In this document: piece by piece, positions 46,967 through 57,150 of the stretch
Position numbering within the stretch: the first letter of the stretch is position 1
How the letters are laid out: each line of letters begins with the position of its first letter
NCBI GenBank assembly: GCA_003245675.1
Contig: QKCN01000079.1
Span: 1-64,000 of the forward strand
Source of the DNA: Bacteriovoracaceae bacterium
Lineage (GTDB): Bacteria; Bdellovibrionota; Bacteriovoracia; Bacteriovoracales; Bacteriovoracaceae
Reading direction: 5' to 3'
Length of the DNA stretch: 64,000 nt
Program-made: the position numbers and the translations under genes
The notes under the pieces: model-generated
What the model saw: only the letters and a program-made list of their open reading frames with translations
Database searches by the model: none
Told to the model about the DNA's origin: nothing

Positions 46967-48484
46967 GTGAATACAGTTGACCTTATTATTTGGATTGCAG
47001 GCCTGGCCATCGGAGCATCTTTTATCTACATCTTATGGAGCTATGCTAAAGGGCTTAAAGCCTGTCCTCGCGAAATTTGGATTCTCTTCGCCTCCAAAGT
47101 GATTGAGTATGCCGCCTATGGTGCCATGAACGTAACCTTTGCCCTTTTTCTCTCTTCCGATGTGGGAATGAGTGATATTGGAGCAGGTTCTTATATTGGA
47201 GCTTGGTCCATTACCTTAACAGTCGTCATGATTCTTGTCGGTGCCGTCGTCGATGCAATTGGTATTAAACGCACACTTTTACTCGGCTGTTCGACCTTAC
47301 TTATTGGGCGCCTCTTTATGCCCTTTTTCACCAATATCTATGCTGTAACTCTTTTGGGATTTGTTCCTCTAGCGGCCGGTACGGCAATTATGGGTCCAGT
47401 GCTTTCCGTGGGGATTAAGCGTTATACAACAAAAGAAAGTTCAGCCCTGGGCTTTGGACTTTTTTACACCCTTATGAATGTTGGATGGGCAACTGGAGCT
47501 TGGATTTTTGATAAAGTCCGCACGATTATGGGAGAACATGGGCATACTAATTTTTTAGGTTTTGAAATTTCGACTTATCAAACAATCTTTTTAGTAACTC
47601 TTTTTCTCACGATTCCCAATTTTATCATCTTTCTTTTTATGAGAAATGGGGTCGAACTCACAGAAGAAGGGAAAGTTGAAATTAAGCCTATTATTTTTGA
47701 CAAAGCACATGGCGACAACTTCATCAAAGTCCTACTAGGTGTAACTAAAAAAGCGGCTAAAGATACTCTTGAAATATTTAGAGGCGTAATCAAAGAAAAG
47801 TCATTCTGGTACTTTATTCTAATGATGCTCGTCATCGTTTTTGTGCGTCTTATTTTCTATCATTTTCATTATACATTCCCTAAATATGGTATTCGAGTAC
47901 TGGGTGAAGGGATAAAAATTGGAAGTCTTTATGGAATGCTGAACCCAATCATTATTATATTTCTAGTTCCTTTTATGTCTGCCCTGACTAAAAAAGTTAG
48001 CTCCTACAAGATGATGACCATTGGTACAATTCTTTCAGCCTTTTCTGTCTTTATAGCCTTAATGCCTGCTGAATCCATGCAATGGCTGATGGGGACTTGG
48101 GTAGAAGAGTTAGTATTCGACCGCTGGCTAGAACTAGCTCCAGAACTACGTAATCCTTACTTTTTCGTGTTGATTTTCTTTATTATCATCTTCACTATTG
48201 GCGAAGCCATCTGGTCTCCGCGTCTTATGCAGTTTATGACAGAAGTTGCACCTAAAGGAAAAGAAGGCTCTTATGTTTCGCTTTCATACCTTCCCTACTT
48301 TGCGGCCAAGTTTGTTGCTGGGCCAATGTCTGGTTGGTTGGTGGCGACATATACACCAGAAGGTGCAGAATCCTATCCTAATCACTATATGGTATGGCTA
48401 TGGATTGGTGGCATGGCGATTATCACGCCATTAGGTCTTCTCTTCTTGAAGAAAGTCTTTACGAAAAATATCTCTGAACAGTAG
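46967..48484 (+). CDS. MFS transporter
   Basis: About 12 TM segments, 'GAVVDAIGIKRTLLLGC' MFS loop motif. Confidence 0.85.
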   Translation: MNTVDLIIWIAGLAIGASFIYILWSYAKGLKACPREIWILFASKVIEYAAYGAMNVTFALFLSSDVGMSDIGAGSYIGAWSITLTVVMILVGAVVDAIGIKRTLLLGCSTLLIGRLFMPFFTNIYAVTLLGFVPLAAGTAIMGPVLSVGIKRYTTKESSALGFGLFYTLMNVGWATGAWIFDKVRTIMGEHGHTNFLGFEISTYQTIFLVTLFLTIPNFIIFLFMRNGVELTEEGKVEIKPIIFDKAHGDNFIKVLLGVTKKAAKDTLEIFRGVIKEKSFWYFILMMLVIVFVRLIFYHFHYTFPKYGIRVLGEGIKIGSLYGMLNPIIIIFLVPFMSALTKKVSSYKMMTIGTILSAFSVFIALMPAESMQWLMGTWVEELVFDRWLELAPELRNPYFFVLIFFIIIFTIGEAIWSPRLMQFMTEVAPKGKEGSYVSLSYLPYFAAKFVAGPMSGWLVATYTPEGAESYPNHYMVWLWIGGMAIITPLGLLFLKKVFTKNISEQ

Positions 48485-48511
48485 TCTTTTACTATTTTTA
48501 ATCTACAATAG

Positions 48512-48541
48512 AGGGAAAGCTTTTAGCTTTCCCTTTTTTTT
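48512..48541 (+). terminator. Intrinsic terminator
   Basis: AGGGAAAGCT-TTT-AGCTTTCCCT followed by T-tract. Confidence 0.92.
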
Positions 48542-48558
48542 GAAAAGATGAGAAGAGC

Positions 48559-49038
48559 ATGGACAAGAAACGAATTATCCAAAAACTAATCGACAAGACT
48601 CAAGCTGAACTGAAAAAAGCGGAAGAATCCTCCAATTCGACACGAGAACTCAACCAAGCTCCCGATATGAAGCAAGAGGGAAAGTACGATACTCGGGCCA
48701 TTGAGGCAGGATATCTTGCGGGCGCCCAAATGAGACGAGTTGAAGAACTGAAGCTTGATATTCAAATGCTCGAAGAAATTGAAGTGCAAGATTTTTCTAA
48801 AGACGATGAAATAGCAGTCTCCGCACTTGTCGAACTTAAGCACAAAAATCGCATTCAAACGTATTTTCTCAGCACTACAGCTGGAGGAAGTTTTTTAGAA
48901 TTAGGAGGAAAGGCCATTATGGTAATCTCTGTCTTCTCACCTATTGGCGATGCCATGTTAGGACTAAAAGTCGGAGACGATTTTGAGCTGCAAACGGCCA
49001 AAGAAACCAAAGAATACGAAATTATTTCTCTTAACTAA
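48559..49038 (+). CDS. GreA/GreB-like elongation factor family protein
   Basis: N-terminal coiled coil; C-terminal 'SVFSPIGDAMLGLKVGDDFEL'. Confidence 0.7.
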   Translation: MDKKRIIQKLIDKTQAELKKAEESSNSTRELNQAPDMKQEGKYDTRAIEAGYLAGAQMRRVEELKLDIQMLEEIEVQDFSKDDEIAVSALVELKHKNRIQTYFLSTTAGGSFLELGGKAIMVISVFSPIGDAMLGLKVGDDFELQTAKETKEYEIISLN

Positions 49039-49071
49039 GAATTATTTTACAAGCTAAGATTTCGCAAAAAA

Positions 49072-49092
49072 AAGGCTCCCCAAGGGAGCCTT
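49072..49092. terminator. Intrinsic terminator
   Basis: AAGGCTCCC-CAA-GGGAGCCTT; T8 tract on minus strand. Confidence 0.85.
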
Positions 49093-49103
49093 ATATTGAT
49101 GAA

Positions 49104-49511
49104 TTACTCGAAATAGATAGCATGTGAAATTTGAAAATGATTACGCTCATGAATGTTGAGTAAAACAAAATGAGCTTCTTGCCCATAGCCGCCATAATAC
49201 TCTGAAGAAGAAGCAATCAAATACAAAGAGCATGAACGATTATAATGACAACGATAGAGAGTTGCAATTTGCTCATCTGTTAAGTGCGCTTCATACTCTT
49301 CGTTTCCAGCCACGTGCTCATCTAAAAGCTCTTTATTCACGAAGTAGACACTTGTCTCCACATAGTCATGACCTTTAATATAAAGGTCTCTTCTTACCTG
49401 CTTGGCAATCGTTTCGACATAGCTGCGTTGCTCTTGCTCTGCCATATAAGCATATGCTGTCCCCATAGCGAAGTTAGAAAGTAAAAATAATGCCAAAATT
49501 GTCGTTTTCAT
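49104..49511 (-). CDS. Small secreted hypothetical protein
   Basis: Signal peptide from MKTTILALFLLSNFAMGTAYA at 49511. Confidence 0.7.
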   Translation of the reverse strand: MKTTILALFLLSNFAMGTAYAYMAEQEQRSYVETIAKQVRRDLYIKGHDYVETSVYFVNKELLDEHVAGNEEYEAHLTDEQIATLYRCHYNRSCSLYLIASSSEYYGGYGQEAHFVLLNIHERNHFQISHAIYFE

Positions 49512-49573
49512 ATTTGCCCCTTTGTTGGCGTCAAACCTTGCACAAAATAACAGATAGAAAACGGCGCAGCAAT

Positions 49574-50569
49574 TCAATTTTTAGACAACAAAAGCATCTC
49601 TTTTAGGATGGAAGGACCACGATAAATCAAAGCTGAATAAATTTGCACTAAATTCGCTCCTAAATGCAAACGCTCAACGAAGTTTTCAGCAGTTAGAACT
49701 CCGCCAGAGGCGACAACTAAACATTCAGAAGGAAGCAAGTCCTTTAGTTTTTGCAACAAATGACTAGAAGACTCCTGCAATAAAAGGCCACTTAAGCCAC
49801 CTCGCCCAAATGTTTCGTGCTCATAAGGCAAAGTATTGCTAACCACAAATCCATTTATTCCCCAACGCAAGGATATATTAATAACATCCTCTAGCCCCCT
49901 CTCTGTTAAAATAGGTGATAGCTTTAAAAACAAAGGAGTATTGTAGCGAAGGGCATGCACTTCTCTCAGTAGTTCTTCCAAAAGCACAGGATCTTCAAAA
50001 GTTTTGCCTTCGCGCGTATTGGGACAACTGATGTTCAAAGTCACATAATCGGCCAAAGGAGCAAGGAGGACATAGCTATCCAGCATATCGCGCACGCCAG
50101 CACGGCCAATGATCTCAGGACTATGAGTTTTGGCAATATTTACACCGATGATCATTTTTTTCTTTCTGGCTTTTTGCAAATTCAGCGCAACCTGTTTCGC
50201 TCCGTCGTTATTAAGGCCACAGCGATTAAGAATGGATTCTTGTTCTCTTAAACGAAAGATTCTAGGTTTGGGATTACCTTGCGATGGCAGAGAAGTTACT
50301 GATCCTACCTCCATATGCCCAAAGCCAAGGGCCTCCCAAAATTCGATTAATTCTCCATTTTTATCAAAACCTGCGGCCAATCCAATAGAATTACAAAAGC
50401 GTAAGCCACATAACTCTTTCGGTTCTTGTGGAGCACGTGCCCCCCAGAAGAAAGAAATAAAAGTCAAAAAGCCAGGTAATTTACAGGCAACTTTTAGAAA
50501 AGAAAAAAGGATATCATGAATGGTCTCTGGCGGAAAAAGAAATAGAAACTTCCTTATAATAGAGTACAT
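49574..50569 (-). CDS. pyrD: Dihydroorotate dehydrogenase (quinone)
   Basis: 'GLAAGFDKNGE', 'GHMEVGSVTSLPSQGNPKPRIFRL', 'NISCPNT', 'KLSPILTERG'. Confidence 0.95.
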   Translation of the reverse strand: MYSIIRKFLFLFPPETIHDILFSFLKVACKLPGFLTFISFFWGARAPQEPKELCGLRFCNSIGLAAGFDKNGELIEFWEALGFGHMEVGSVTSLPSQGNPKPRIFRLREQESILNRCGLNNDGAKQVALNLQKARKKKMIIGVNIAKTHSPEIIGRAGVRDMLDSYVLLAPLADYVTLNISCPNTREGKTFEDPVLLEELLREVHALRYNTPLFLKLSPILTERGLEDVINISLRWGINGFVVSNTLPYEHETFGRGGLSGLLLQESSSHLLQKLKDLLPSECLVVASGGVLTAENFVERLHLGANLVQIYSALIYRGPSILKEMLLLSKN

Positions 50570-51282
50570 CGCTTTAACTCCTCCAATAGACGCTGTGCTT
50601 TCTCCTGACTTTCCTTGGCATCATTAGTCCATAAGCTTCGCCCCATAATCAAAAGGCTACTCCCCGCCTTGAACGCATCTGCGGCCCCAACAACTCTTTT
50701 TTGATCACTTCCTTGGGAATCTTCAAAAGAAAGACCTGGGGTCAAATATTTAAAGTCCAGCGGCAAATTAATCTTGTGCACAGAGTGAAGATCATCTGCC
50801 GAACAAACAATACCATCCATTCCTACCGCTGCGGCATCTTTAGCAAACTTTGCAACAAGCTCTTGCACATCTTTTTTAGAATCAATTGCTTCCTGCAAAG
50901 AAGTCTGATCAAAAGATGTTAGGACTGTCACTGCAATCAGGTTTGTTGAAGAGTTTAATTCTTGCTTTGCTCGAACAGCAGCCTCAAGCATGACTTGACC
51001 TCCCATGGCATGAAAATCTAAATAATCAACACCATAATCCATGACTCGCTTGGATGCTTGATAAACAGTGTGAGGAATATCGTAATATTTAAGATCTAAA
51101 AACACCTGTCGCCTGTTTTTTTTGATGATCTCAATAACCCGAGGACCGAGAAATGCAAAAAGTTCCATACCCACCTTAAAACAACCAACATAAGGAGCAA
51201 GAACTTCAATTCGCTCTTCAAGATCTCGTTCTGAACTAATACGATCTAAAGCGTGGCAAATATGATTTTTAAGATCACTCAT
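50554..51282 (-). CDS. pyrF: Orotidine-5'-phosphate decarboxylase
   Basis: 'VFLDLKYYDIPHTV', 'DGIVCSADDL', 'MGRSLW'. Confidence 0.93.
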   Translation of the reverse strand: MSDLKNHICHALDRISSERDLEERIEVLAPYVGCFKVGMELFAFLGPRVIEIIKKNRRQVFLDLKYYDIPHTVYQASKRVMDYGVDYLDFHAMGGQVMLEAAVRAKQELNSSTNLIAVTVLTSFDQTSLQEAIDSKKDVQELVAKFAKDAAAVGMDGIVCSADDLHSVHKINLPLDFKYLTPGLSFEDSQGSDQKRVVGAADAFKAGSSLLIMGRSLWTNDAKESQEKAQRLLEELKRCTLL

Positions 51283-51892
51283 GGAAAAAGGCCTCCTCTT
51301 TTACAATATCTTCAAAGTCTAAGATTGCCAAAAAGGGTATCCCAAATTTTTGCAATAGCAATGACCCAACAATAGAATCCCCCTCTTGCGTCTTTCCACT
51401 GCGATCAGTTAGGGCAACCACTGCACTAATTTGCGCGCCCTCCATTTTTAATAATTTTTCGACTGTCGCAAATAAAGACATCCCCGAAGTAGTGACATCT
51501 TCGATAAGAATAAAGCGTCCACGCGAATCGCCAAGGAAACTGCGATGAGCAGGATCACCATGTTCCTTTTCATTTATGCGAAAGGTTGATATGGGATGAT
51601 CCTCGTTTTCCATGATAAATCTCTTAAACTGACATAAAAAACCAATTCGCATACAAGACTCAGGAACGCCAATAATTTGATCAAACTCCAAACCTTGTAC
51701 TTCAATAAAGTGGAGCAAAAGATTGGAAAGCTCATCCATACACTGCACTGATTCAAACCCCTTGCGCCAATTAAAATACCAATGAGACTTCTTGCCCGAT
51801 TTTAAAACAATCGGTTCAGGAAAATACTTCACAATCTCAGTGCGCTTAAGGAAGCTCAAAAACTCTTTTTGATTAGGCGATTTCAATTTCAC
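51275..51892 (-). CDS. pyrE: Orotate phosphoribosyltransferase
   Basis: 'KSGKKSHWYFNWRKGFE', 'FILIEDVTTSGMSL'. Confidence 0.9.
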   Translation of the reverse strand: MKLKSPNQKEFLSFLKRTEIVKYFPEPIVLKSGKKSHWYFNWRKGFESVQCMDELSNLLLHFIEVQGLEFDQIIGVPESCMRIGFLCQFKRFIMENEDHPISTFRINEKEHGDPAHRSFLGDSRGRFILIEDVTTSGMSLFATVEKLLKMEGAQISAVVALTDRSGKTQEGDSIVGSLLLQKFGIPFLAILDFEDIVKEEAFFHE

Positions 51893-53342
51893 TCCTTGTC
51901 ATAGGTTTTTCACAATAATGACATCTCAGAGCAAGAGGTTCTCTTGATTCAACATGAAAAAGAGAACCTGTGAACTCATGATGTTCGTATCGACTAATAC
52001 ATTTAGGATTAGAGCACACTATCATATTTTCAATCTGTGAAGGCAGTTGCACACTGCCTTTAGCAATAACCCGACTCTCTTGGATACTGTTAATGGTATG
52101 GTTCTGGCTAATCAATCCAAGACGATAAAGTTCCTTGGGTTCCAAGCTCTTTCCATGTATGGCAATAACATCTTTACGCCCCCATTTCTTACTGCGAATA
52201 TTCGATGCCAGCATCACTTCCTGATCTTTGAGTTGATCGAGTTTGAGTTGACGATAAACTTCAAGACCTTTTCCCGCCTCTAAGTGATCAATTAAGGTTC
52301 CGTTGGCCAAGCGATAAACTAATTTCTCTCCAGCTTTAACCCCATTGATGATAGGCTTCATATTTAAACTTGCGTCCATTTTTGCTGAAACATTTTCTCG
52401 CCCTTTGAGCTTGCCCGACCATAAAGAATCTAAAATAGCTTGTCTCATGAACAGACCATTTTGCGCCTGCTCAATGTAGCGTGCCTGAGGACAACTATCC
52501 ACACTCATATCAATCTCTAAATCATGCTTATAACGAGGCAGCGGATGCAATACGATCATATTATTTTTGCATCCATCTAATTTCTTTGCCGACAATTTAA
52601 ATACTCCAGAAACCTTTTTAAATTCGAGTTCCCCCTCAATCCCCTGAGGAAATCGCTCTCGCTGAATACGAGTCATATAAACGACATCGGCCTCTGCTAA
52701 AACTTTTTCTAAATTATCGGTTTCAAGAATGTCGCGTCCACTTTCTCTTTTATAATCATCGATTCTCCAAGCCCCCATCTTTAATGACTCAGGAGAGACC
52801 AAGATAAGATCACTTTTAAAAAAAGTCATGGCATGCATCATGGAGTGGACCGTACGACCAAACTTCAAATCACCAACCAGTGCAATTTTCAGTCCATCAA
52901 GCGTTTGAAAATGCTCATAAATAGTCAGCAAATCGAGCATTGTTTGAGTGGGATGCGAATTCCCTCCATCCCCTCCATTAATGACGGGTATTTTCATCTT
53001 ATCCGCAATAAAGCGGGCCGATCCCTCGAGGTTATGCCGCATAACAACCGCATCATACTGATATGTTTGCAACATTTCGATGGTGTCCAAAAGGGGCTCG
53101 CCTTTTTGAACCGAAGTCCCCTCAATTCCGGCAAAACCATTAACATAAGCTCCTAAGTTGATTGCTGCCGTTTCGGAACTAATTCGCGTCCTTGTCGAAT
53201 TTTCAAAAAAAAGGGAGGCAACTTTCCTCCCTTTATATAATCGGCTCAGATCTTCTTTGCTTTTCTTCATTTCTAAACTCAGATTGATCAAATTGAGAAT
53301 GTCATCTTTTGATAAATCCTTAATGCTCACAAAATCTTTCAT
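51873..53342 (-). CDS. Aspartate carbamoyltransferase catalytic-regulatory fusion (PyrB-PyrI)
   Basis: PyrB 'ASLFFENSTRTRISSETAA', 'HPTQTMLDLLTIYEHF', 'VLHPLPR'; C-terminal PyrI-like with 'CSNPKCISRYEH...CHYCEKPM'. ATG at 53342. Confidence 0.93.
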   Translation of the reverse strand: MKDFVSIKDLSKDDILNLINLSLEMKKSKEDLSRLYKGRKVASLFFENSTRTRISSETAAINLGAYVNGFAGIEGTSVQKGEPLLDTIEMLQTYQYDAVVMRHNLEGSARFIADKMKIPVINGGDGGNSHPTQTMLDLLTIYEHFQTLDGLKIALVGDLKFGRTVHSMMHAMTFFKSDLILVSPESLKMGAWRIDDYKRESGRDILETDNLEKVLAEADVVYMTRIQRERFPQGIEGELEFKKVSGVFKLSAKKLDGCKNNMIVLHPLPRYKHDLEIDMSVDSCPQARYIEQAQNGLFMRQAILDSLWSGKLKGRENVSAKMDASLNMKPIINGVKAGEKLVYRLANGTLIDHLEAGKGLEVYRQLKLDQLKDQEVMLASNIRSKKWGRKDVIAIHGKSLEPKELYRLGLISQNHTINSIQESRVIAKGSVQLPSQIENMIVCSNPKCISRYEHHEFTGSLFHVESREPLALRCHYCEKPMTRSEIEIA

Positions 53343-54556
53343 TGTTCCCCCCTTAAGTCCCATAGCCTCATCTCTCCCAATATTTGCTCACCTAAAAATG
53401 GTGAGTGCAGACACTTACTTTTAATTTTTTCTTGAGTGATTTGCATGTTCCCTTTCGGGTCCCAGACATTGAAACGAGCATGAAATCCCTCTTTCCAATC
53501 GCCATATCGCTGCTGTCCATAGCGGTTAATGATTCTTCCTGGATTCAAACAACAAGTTTGATAAATAATTTCTGGCGGGACTCCATTTTCGAGAAGCTTT
53601 CCAACAACAAAACCATAGGTATCAAGGTGGGGAAGACCAGAGGTTCCCTCCTTTTTCTCCTGCAAAGAATGAGGGGCATGATCAGTTGCCAAAAAGTCAA
53701 TTTTCCCCTTTTTAAAACGTTCCAGCAAAAACACACAATCCATCAATGTGCGCAAAGGAGGGTTGACTTGAAAATATTGATCTGCCCGATAGGCTTCTTC
53801 ACTGAAGAAAAGATGATGAGGAGCCACTTCTAATTTTACGTGGATGCCTCTATTTTTGGCATCTTCCACCAGTTCAAATCCTTCTCGCGAAGAGATATGA
53901 CAAATGATGCCCTCGAGGTCAAAGCGCTCAATTAACTCTAATGCTTTTTTTATTGAAACAATTTCGGCCTCTTTAGGACGCCTCCGCCCATGTGCTCTTT
54001 CATGATTGTACTTCTGCATGACTTCATAATCTTCACAATGAAAACTAACCAACTTGCGTCGCAAATTATTGAAGCGCATGTCTTCTGTTTCACAAAGAAA
54101 AGCCCCTCCAACAGAGGGGCCCATATAAATTTTAAAAGGAAGATCTTGAGATCCCAGAGAAAATAAATCCCCTCCACCATCAGCAAAAGGGATAATTTCC
54201 ACCGGCAAATTTTGAACTAATAACTCTTTTTCTCGATAGCTTTGCAAATCAACAGGAGGACAAGGAGTATTGGGCATATCCATCATTGCCACGACTCCAC
54301 CATTTAAAGCCGCTTGAGCGGCAGAAGAAAAATCTTCTTTATAATTCAAAGAACCAGAAGCATCTTGCCGACAGTGGACATGAATATCAACAAATCCAGG
54401 AAAAACGAGATGGTCCTCAGGTAAAATCAAGTTGGCATGACGTGCACAAGACTCATCAAATCCTAAGATTTGTTGAGAATAGATATCAATATGAAGCTGA
54501 GCTTTTTTTACTTGAGAAGAGACGAAATTGGCTTCTAAGATAAATTCGTTTTTCAT
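53339..54556 (-). CDS. pyrC: Dihydroorotase
   Basis: 'FPGFVDIHVHCR', 'CHISSREGFELV', 'FLATDHAPH'; ATGA overlap with downstream pyrBI. Confidence 0.93.
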   Translation of the reverse strand: MKNEFILEANFVSSQVKKAQLHIDIYSQQILGFDESCARHANLILPEDHLVFPGFVDIHVHCRQDASGSLNYKEDFSSAAQAALNGGVVAMMDMPNTPCPPVDLQSYREKELLVQNLPVEIIPFADGGGDLFSLGSQDLPFKIYMGPSVGGAFLCETEDMRFNNLRRKLVSFHCEDYEVMQKYNHERAHGRRRPKEAEIVSIKKALELIERFDLEGIICHISSREGFELVEDAKNRGIHVKLEVAPHHLFFSEEAYRADQYFQVNPPLRTLMDCVFLLERFKKGKIDFLATDHAPHSLQEKKEGTSGLPHLDTYGFVVGKLLENGVPPEIIYQTCCLNPGRIINRYGQQRYGDWKEGFHARFNVWDPKGNMQITQEKIKSKCLHSPFLGEQILGEMRLWDLRGEQ

Positions 54557-54602
54557 GAAGTTTTTTTTTAATCTACAAGAAAAAGAAAGGGGCCGTCAAT
54601 AA

Positions 54603-55865
54603 CTACTTTTTTAAAATACCTTGAGCTGCCCTGATTCCACTTGCCCATGCTCCCGTAATCCCGCGACTCGTTCCAGCCCCATCACCAATGAGATATAGGC
54701 TTTCTTTTGCCTGGAAAAAATCATCGATAAAAATAGGCTTGTTGGCATACATCTTGATCTCTGGATAATACATAATCGTCGAGGGATGTAGCACTCCCGG
54801 AACAATTGTATCCAAAGATTTCATGGCGGCCCAAATATCTCTCATTATTTTAGACGGGACAACGAGTCCTAAATCACCGGGACACACTTCACAAGTTGGC
54901 ACAAAATCATAAAGATCATCATTGAAATTATCAACATTAGAGCGCTTTCCACGGCGGAAATCACCGACTCTTTGCATGATCGGTTGTCCACCACCGACTG
55001 AATTGGCGAGGTGGGCCAAAAAGACCCCCATCTGTTGCCCACTACGCACAGGATTTTTTAAACCAATTGTTTTAAGCATCGCAAAATTGGCCAGACCATT
55101 TTGGTTGGTATCTTTAGAAAGCGCGTGTCCATTCACAAGATAAAAGTCATTATACTTTTCTTTGGTCACTAAAGCGTGACCTGAATTCGTGCAAAAGGTT
55201 CTCACTTTATTATTAAAATAGAATTTAGGATCATAATAGTCATTAACAATAGAATAATTCTCCATTCTCGTTTCAACTCTTATGCCAATATCAACTTGAT
55301 TATCGCTATATTCAATTCCTTCCTCATTCATAAGTTCTTGCAAAAAAGAAAAACCTTTACGCCCCGGTGCCACGATTAATTCTTGATAATAGAGAGATTC
55401 TGCACCATTAATTTCCAACTTTTTATGAAGATGATTAACGGCCGTAACCTCAGTATTGAGGCGAACCTCTACGCCTTTTTCTTTTAAATCTGAAATCAAT
55501 TTTTTTATGAGATACTTGCTATTATTAGTGCCCACATGTGCCTGCCTTATTTCTAAAAGCGCAGTATGAACACTTTGAGCACGTTTTACATATTTTGAAA
55601 GATCACTTTGAGGAAGGATGCTGGGCTGAAGATGTCGTTCAACTTCTTGTAGTAGTTGATCTACTTCTTCTTTTTCCCAATACTCTAAAGGAAAGCCTAT
55701 TGGATAAGTATAGTTTTGCTTGCAATCATTAAGTAATCCCCCAGAACAGATGGATTCCTTATCAAGCATTAAAATACTTAGGCGGGGATTATTTTCAATG
55801 AGCTTAAAAGCAGCTCCTAAGCCAGCAGGTCCAGTTCCGATAATGATGACATCAAATTTTCCCAT
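54603..55865 (-). CDS. FAD-dependent dehydrogenase/oxidoreductase
   Basis: 'DVIIIGTGPAGLGAAFKLIE', 'LYLIGDGAGTSRGITGAWASGIRAAQGI'. Confidence 0.88.
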   Translation of the reverse strand: MGKFDVIIIGTGPAGLGAAFKLIENNPRLSILMLDKESICSGGLLNDCKQNYTYPIGFPLEYWEKEEVDQLLQEVERHLQPSILPQSDLSKYVKRAQSVHTALLEIRQAHVGTNNSKYLIKKLISDLKEKGVEVRLNTEVTAVNHLHKKLEINGAESLYYQELIVAPGRKGFSFLQELMNEEGIEYSDNQVDIGIRVETRMENYSIVNDYYDPKFYFNNKVRTFCTNSGHALVTKEKYNDFYLVNGHALSKDTNQNGLANFAMLKTIGLKNPVRSGQQMGVFLAHLANSVGGGQPIMQRVGDFRRGKRSNVDNFNDDLYDFVPTCEVCPGDLGLVVPSKIMRDIWAAMKSLDTIVPGVLHPSTIMYYPEIKMYANKPIFIDDFFQAKESLYLIGDGAGTSRGITGAWASGIRAAQGILKK

Positions 55866-55912
55866 GGGTCCCTCCTTTCACTCTTTCCAAGTGTAAAAGA
55901 GGAAAAATAAAA

Positions 55913-56476
55913 TCAAAAGAAAGATTTGGCGGCTAAAGCCACTAAAATCAATCCTGCGAGAAAAAATGCATACTTGCCCAATAAACGATAGAGCAATGTT
56001 CCCCAAAAGGTTCCCAGTAATGAGAGGATGAAAGTAATGATGCCTATCCAAAGAGTGGCCAAATAGAGATTCACTGAACTCAGCGCAAACAAAATGCCAA
56101 TTAGAAAAGCATCAATACTGGTTGCAATAGAAAGTGTCGCCAGACATTTGTTGCTGCAAACCCCCATACACCCTTTCGTTGCCAGTAGATGTAGCGCATT
56201 ATGAGCATCAAGTCCTTCTTTAATCGTTTTAAGTCCTAATACAAAAAAGACGGCAAAAGAAATCCAATGCCCAAAGCTTTCAACAAAAGGACCAATGAAA
56301 TGCCCAAGCCCAACCCCCAAAAGAGTCATGCCAGCTTGAAAGAAACCAAAGGAAAATGCAATTTTTAAAAATTTTGCAACTTCACGCTTTCGGGTTTTAA
56401 TTCCACAAGTAACAGAAGCACTTAATGCATCAATAGCAAGAACAACTCCAATAATTAAAATTTCAATAGCACTCAT
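55913..56476 (-). CDS. mntP: MntP-family manganese efflux pump
   Basis: 'GVVLAIDALSASVTCGI', 'ATSIDAFLIGILFALS', 'GTLLYRLLGKYAFFLAGLIL'. Confidence 0.85.
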   Translation of the reverse strand: MSAIEILIIGVVLAIDALSASVTCGIKTRKREVAKFLKIAFSFGFFQAGMTLLGVGLGHFIGPFVESFGHWISFAVFFVLGLKTIKEGLDAHNALHLLATKGCMGVCSNKCLATLSIATSIDAFLIGILFALSSVNLYLATLWIGIITFILSLLGTFWGTLLYRLLGKYAFFLAGLILVALAAKSFF

Positions 56477-57150
56477 TTTGTGACCTCAACAATTGTTGCA
56501 ATAGAATCCTCTACAATGAAATGAAAATCAAGAGAATCAACTCGCATAGCAAAATGATTATTTGTCTCTTCCTTTACATAACGAGGACGAGGATCTAATA
56601 AAATCATCTCCTCGACCAAAGAAAGTAAACGCAAGTTAGCAGGTTTTAGTTCAGGCTCTCTCCACTTGACGGCAATAACCCCGGAAGGAAGTGCGCGCTC
56701 TAGCCAACCGCAACTAGCATGCGGAATACAATCACTTTCAACGGAATAAGGTTTGATATCAATAATAGGAGTTCCATTCAATAAATCATGATTTTTAAAA
56801 TGAATCACAACTCTTCCATTTATCATTTCGACATTTTCTAATTCAACGACACTTAACCCCAAAGGATTAATACGATAAGGACTACGTGTTGCCCAAAGCC
56901 CCATACGCTCATTCCCCCCTAAACGAGGAGGACGGGTAACAAAGCGAATGTCTTTATTTTTGTTTTCATGAAAAAGAAAGCTCAACCACAAATGAGAAAA
57001 CCCATCTAATCCTCTAATAACATCAGGATGTGAAAATTCTTTTTCAAAAACAAGTGTTCCCCAAGAAGACGGACAAAGTCCAGACTGACGAGGAATGCCA
57101 AACTTTTCGGTAAAAGGACTTGAAACAACGCCAATAACTTTAAATTCCAT
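56473..57150 (-). CDS. TrmO/TsaA-like tRNA N6-methyltransferase
   Basis: 'IGVVSSPFTEKFGIPRQSGL', 'HLWLSFLFHEN', 'MGLWATRSPYRINPLGLS', 'DIKPY'. Confidence 0.88.
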   Translation of the reverse strand: MEFKVIGVVSSPFTEKFGIPRQSGLCPSSWGTLVFEKEFSHPDVIRGLDGFSHLWLSFLFHENKNKDIRFVTRPPRLGGNERMGLWATRSPYRINPLGLSVVELENVEMINGRVVIHFKNHDLLNGTPIIDIKPYSVESDCIPHASCGWLERALPSGVIAVKWREPELKPANLRLLSLVEEMILLDPRPRYVKEETNNHFAMRVDSLDFHFIVEDSIATIVEVTK

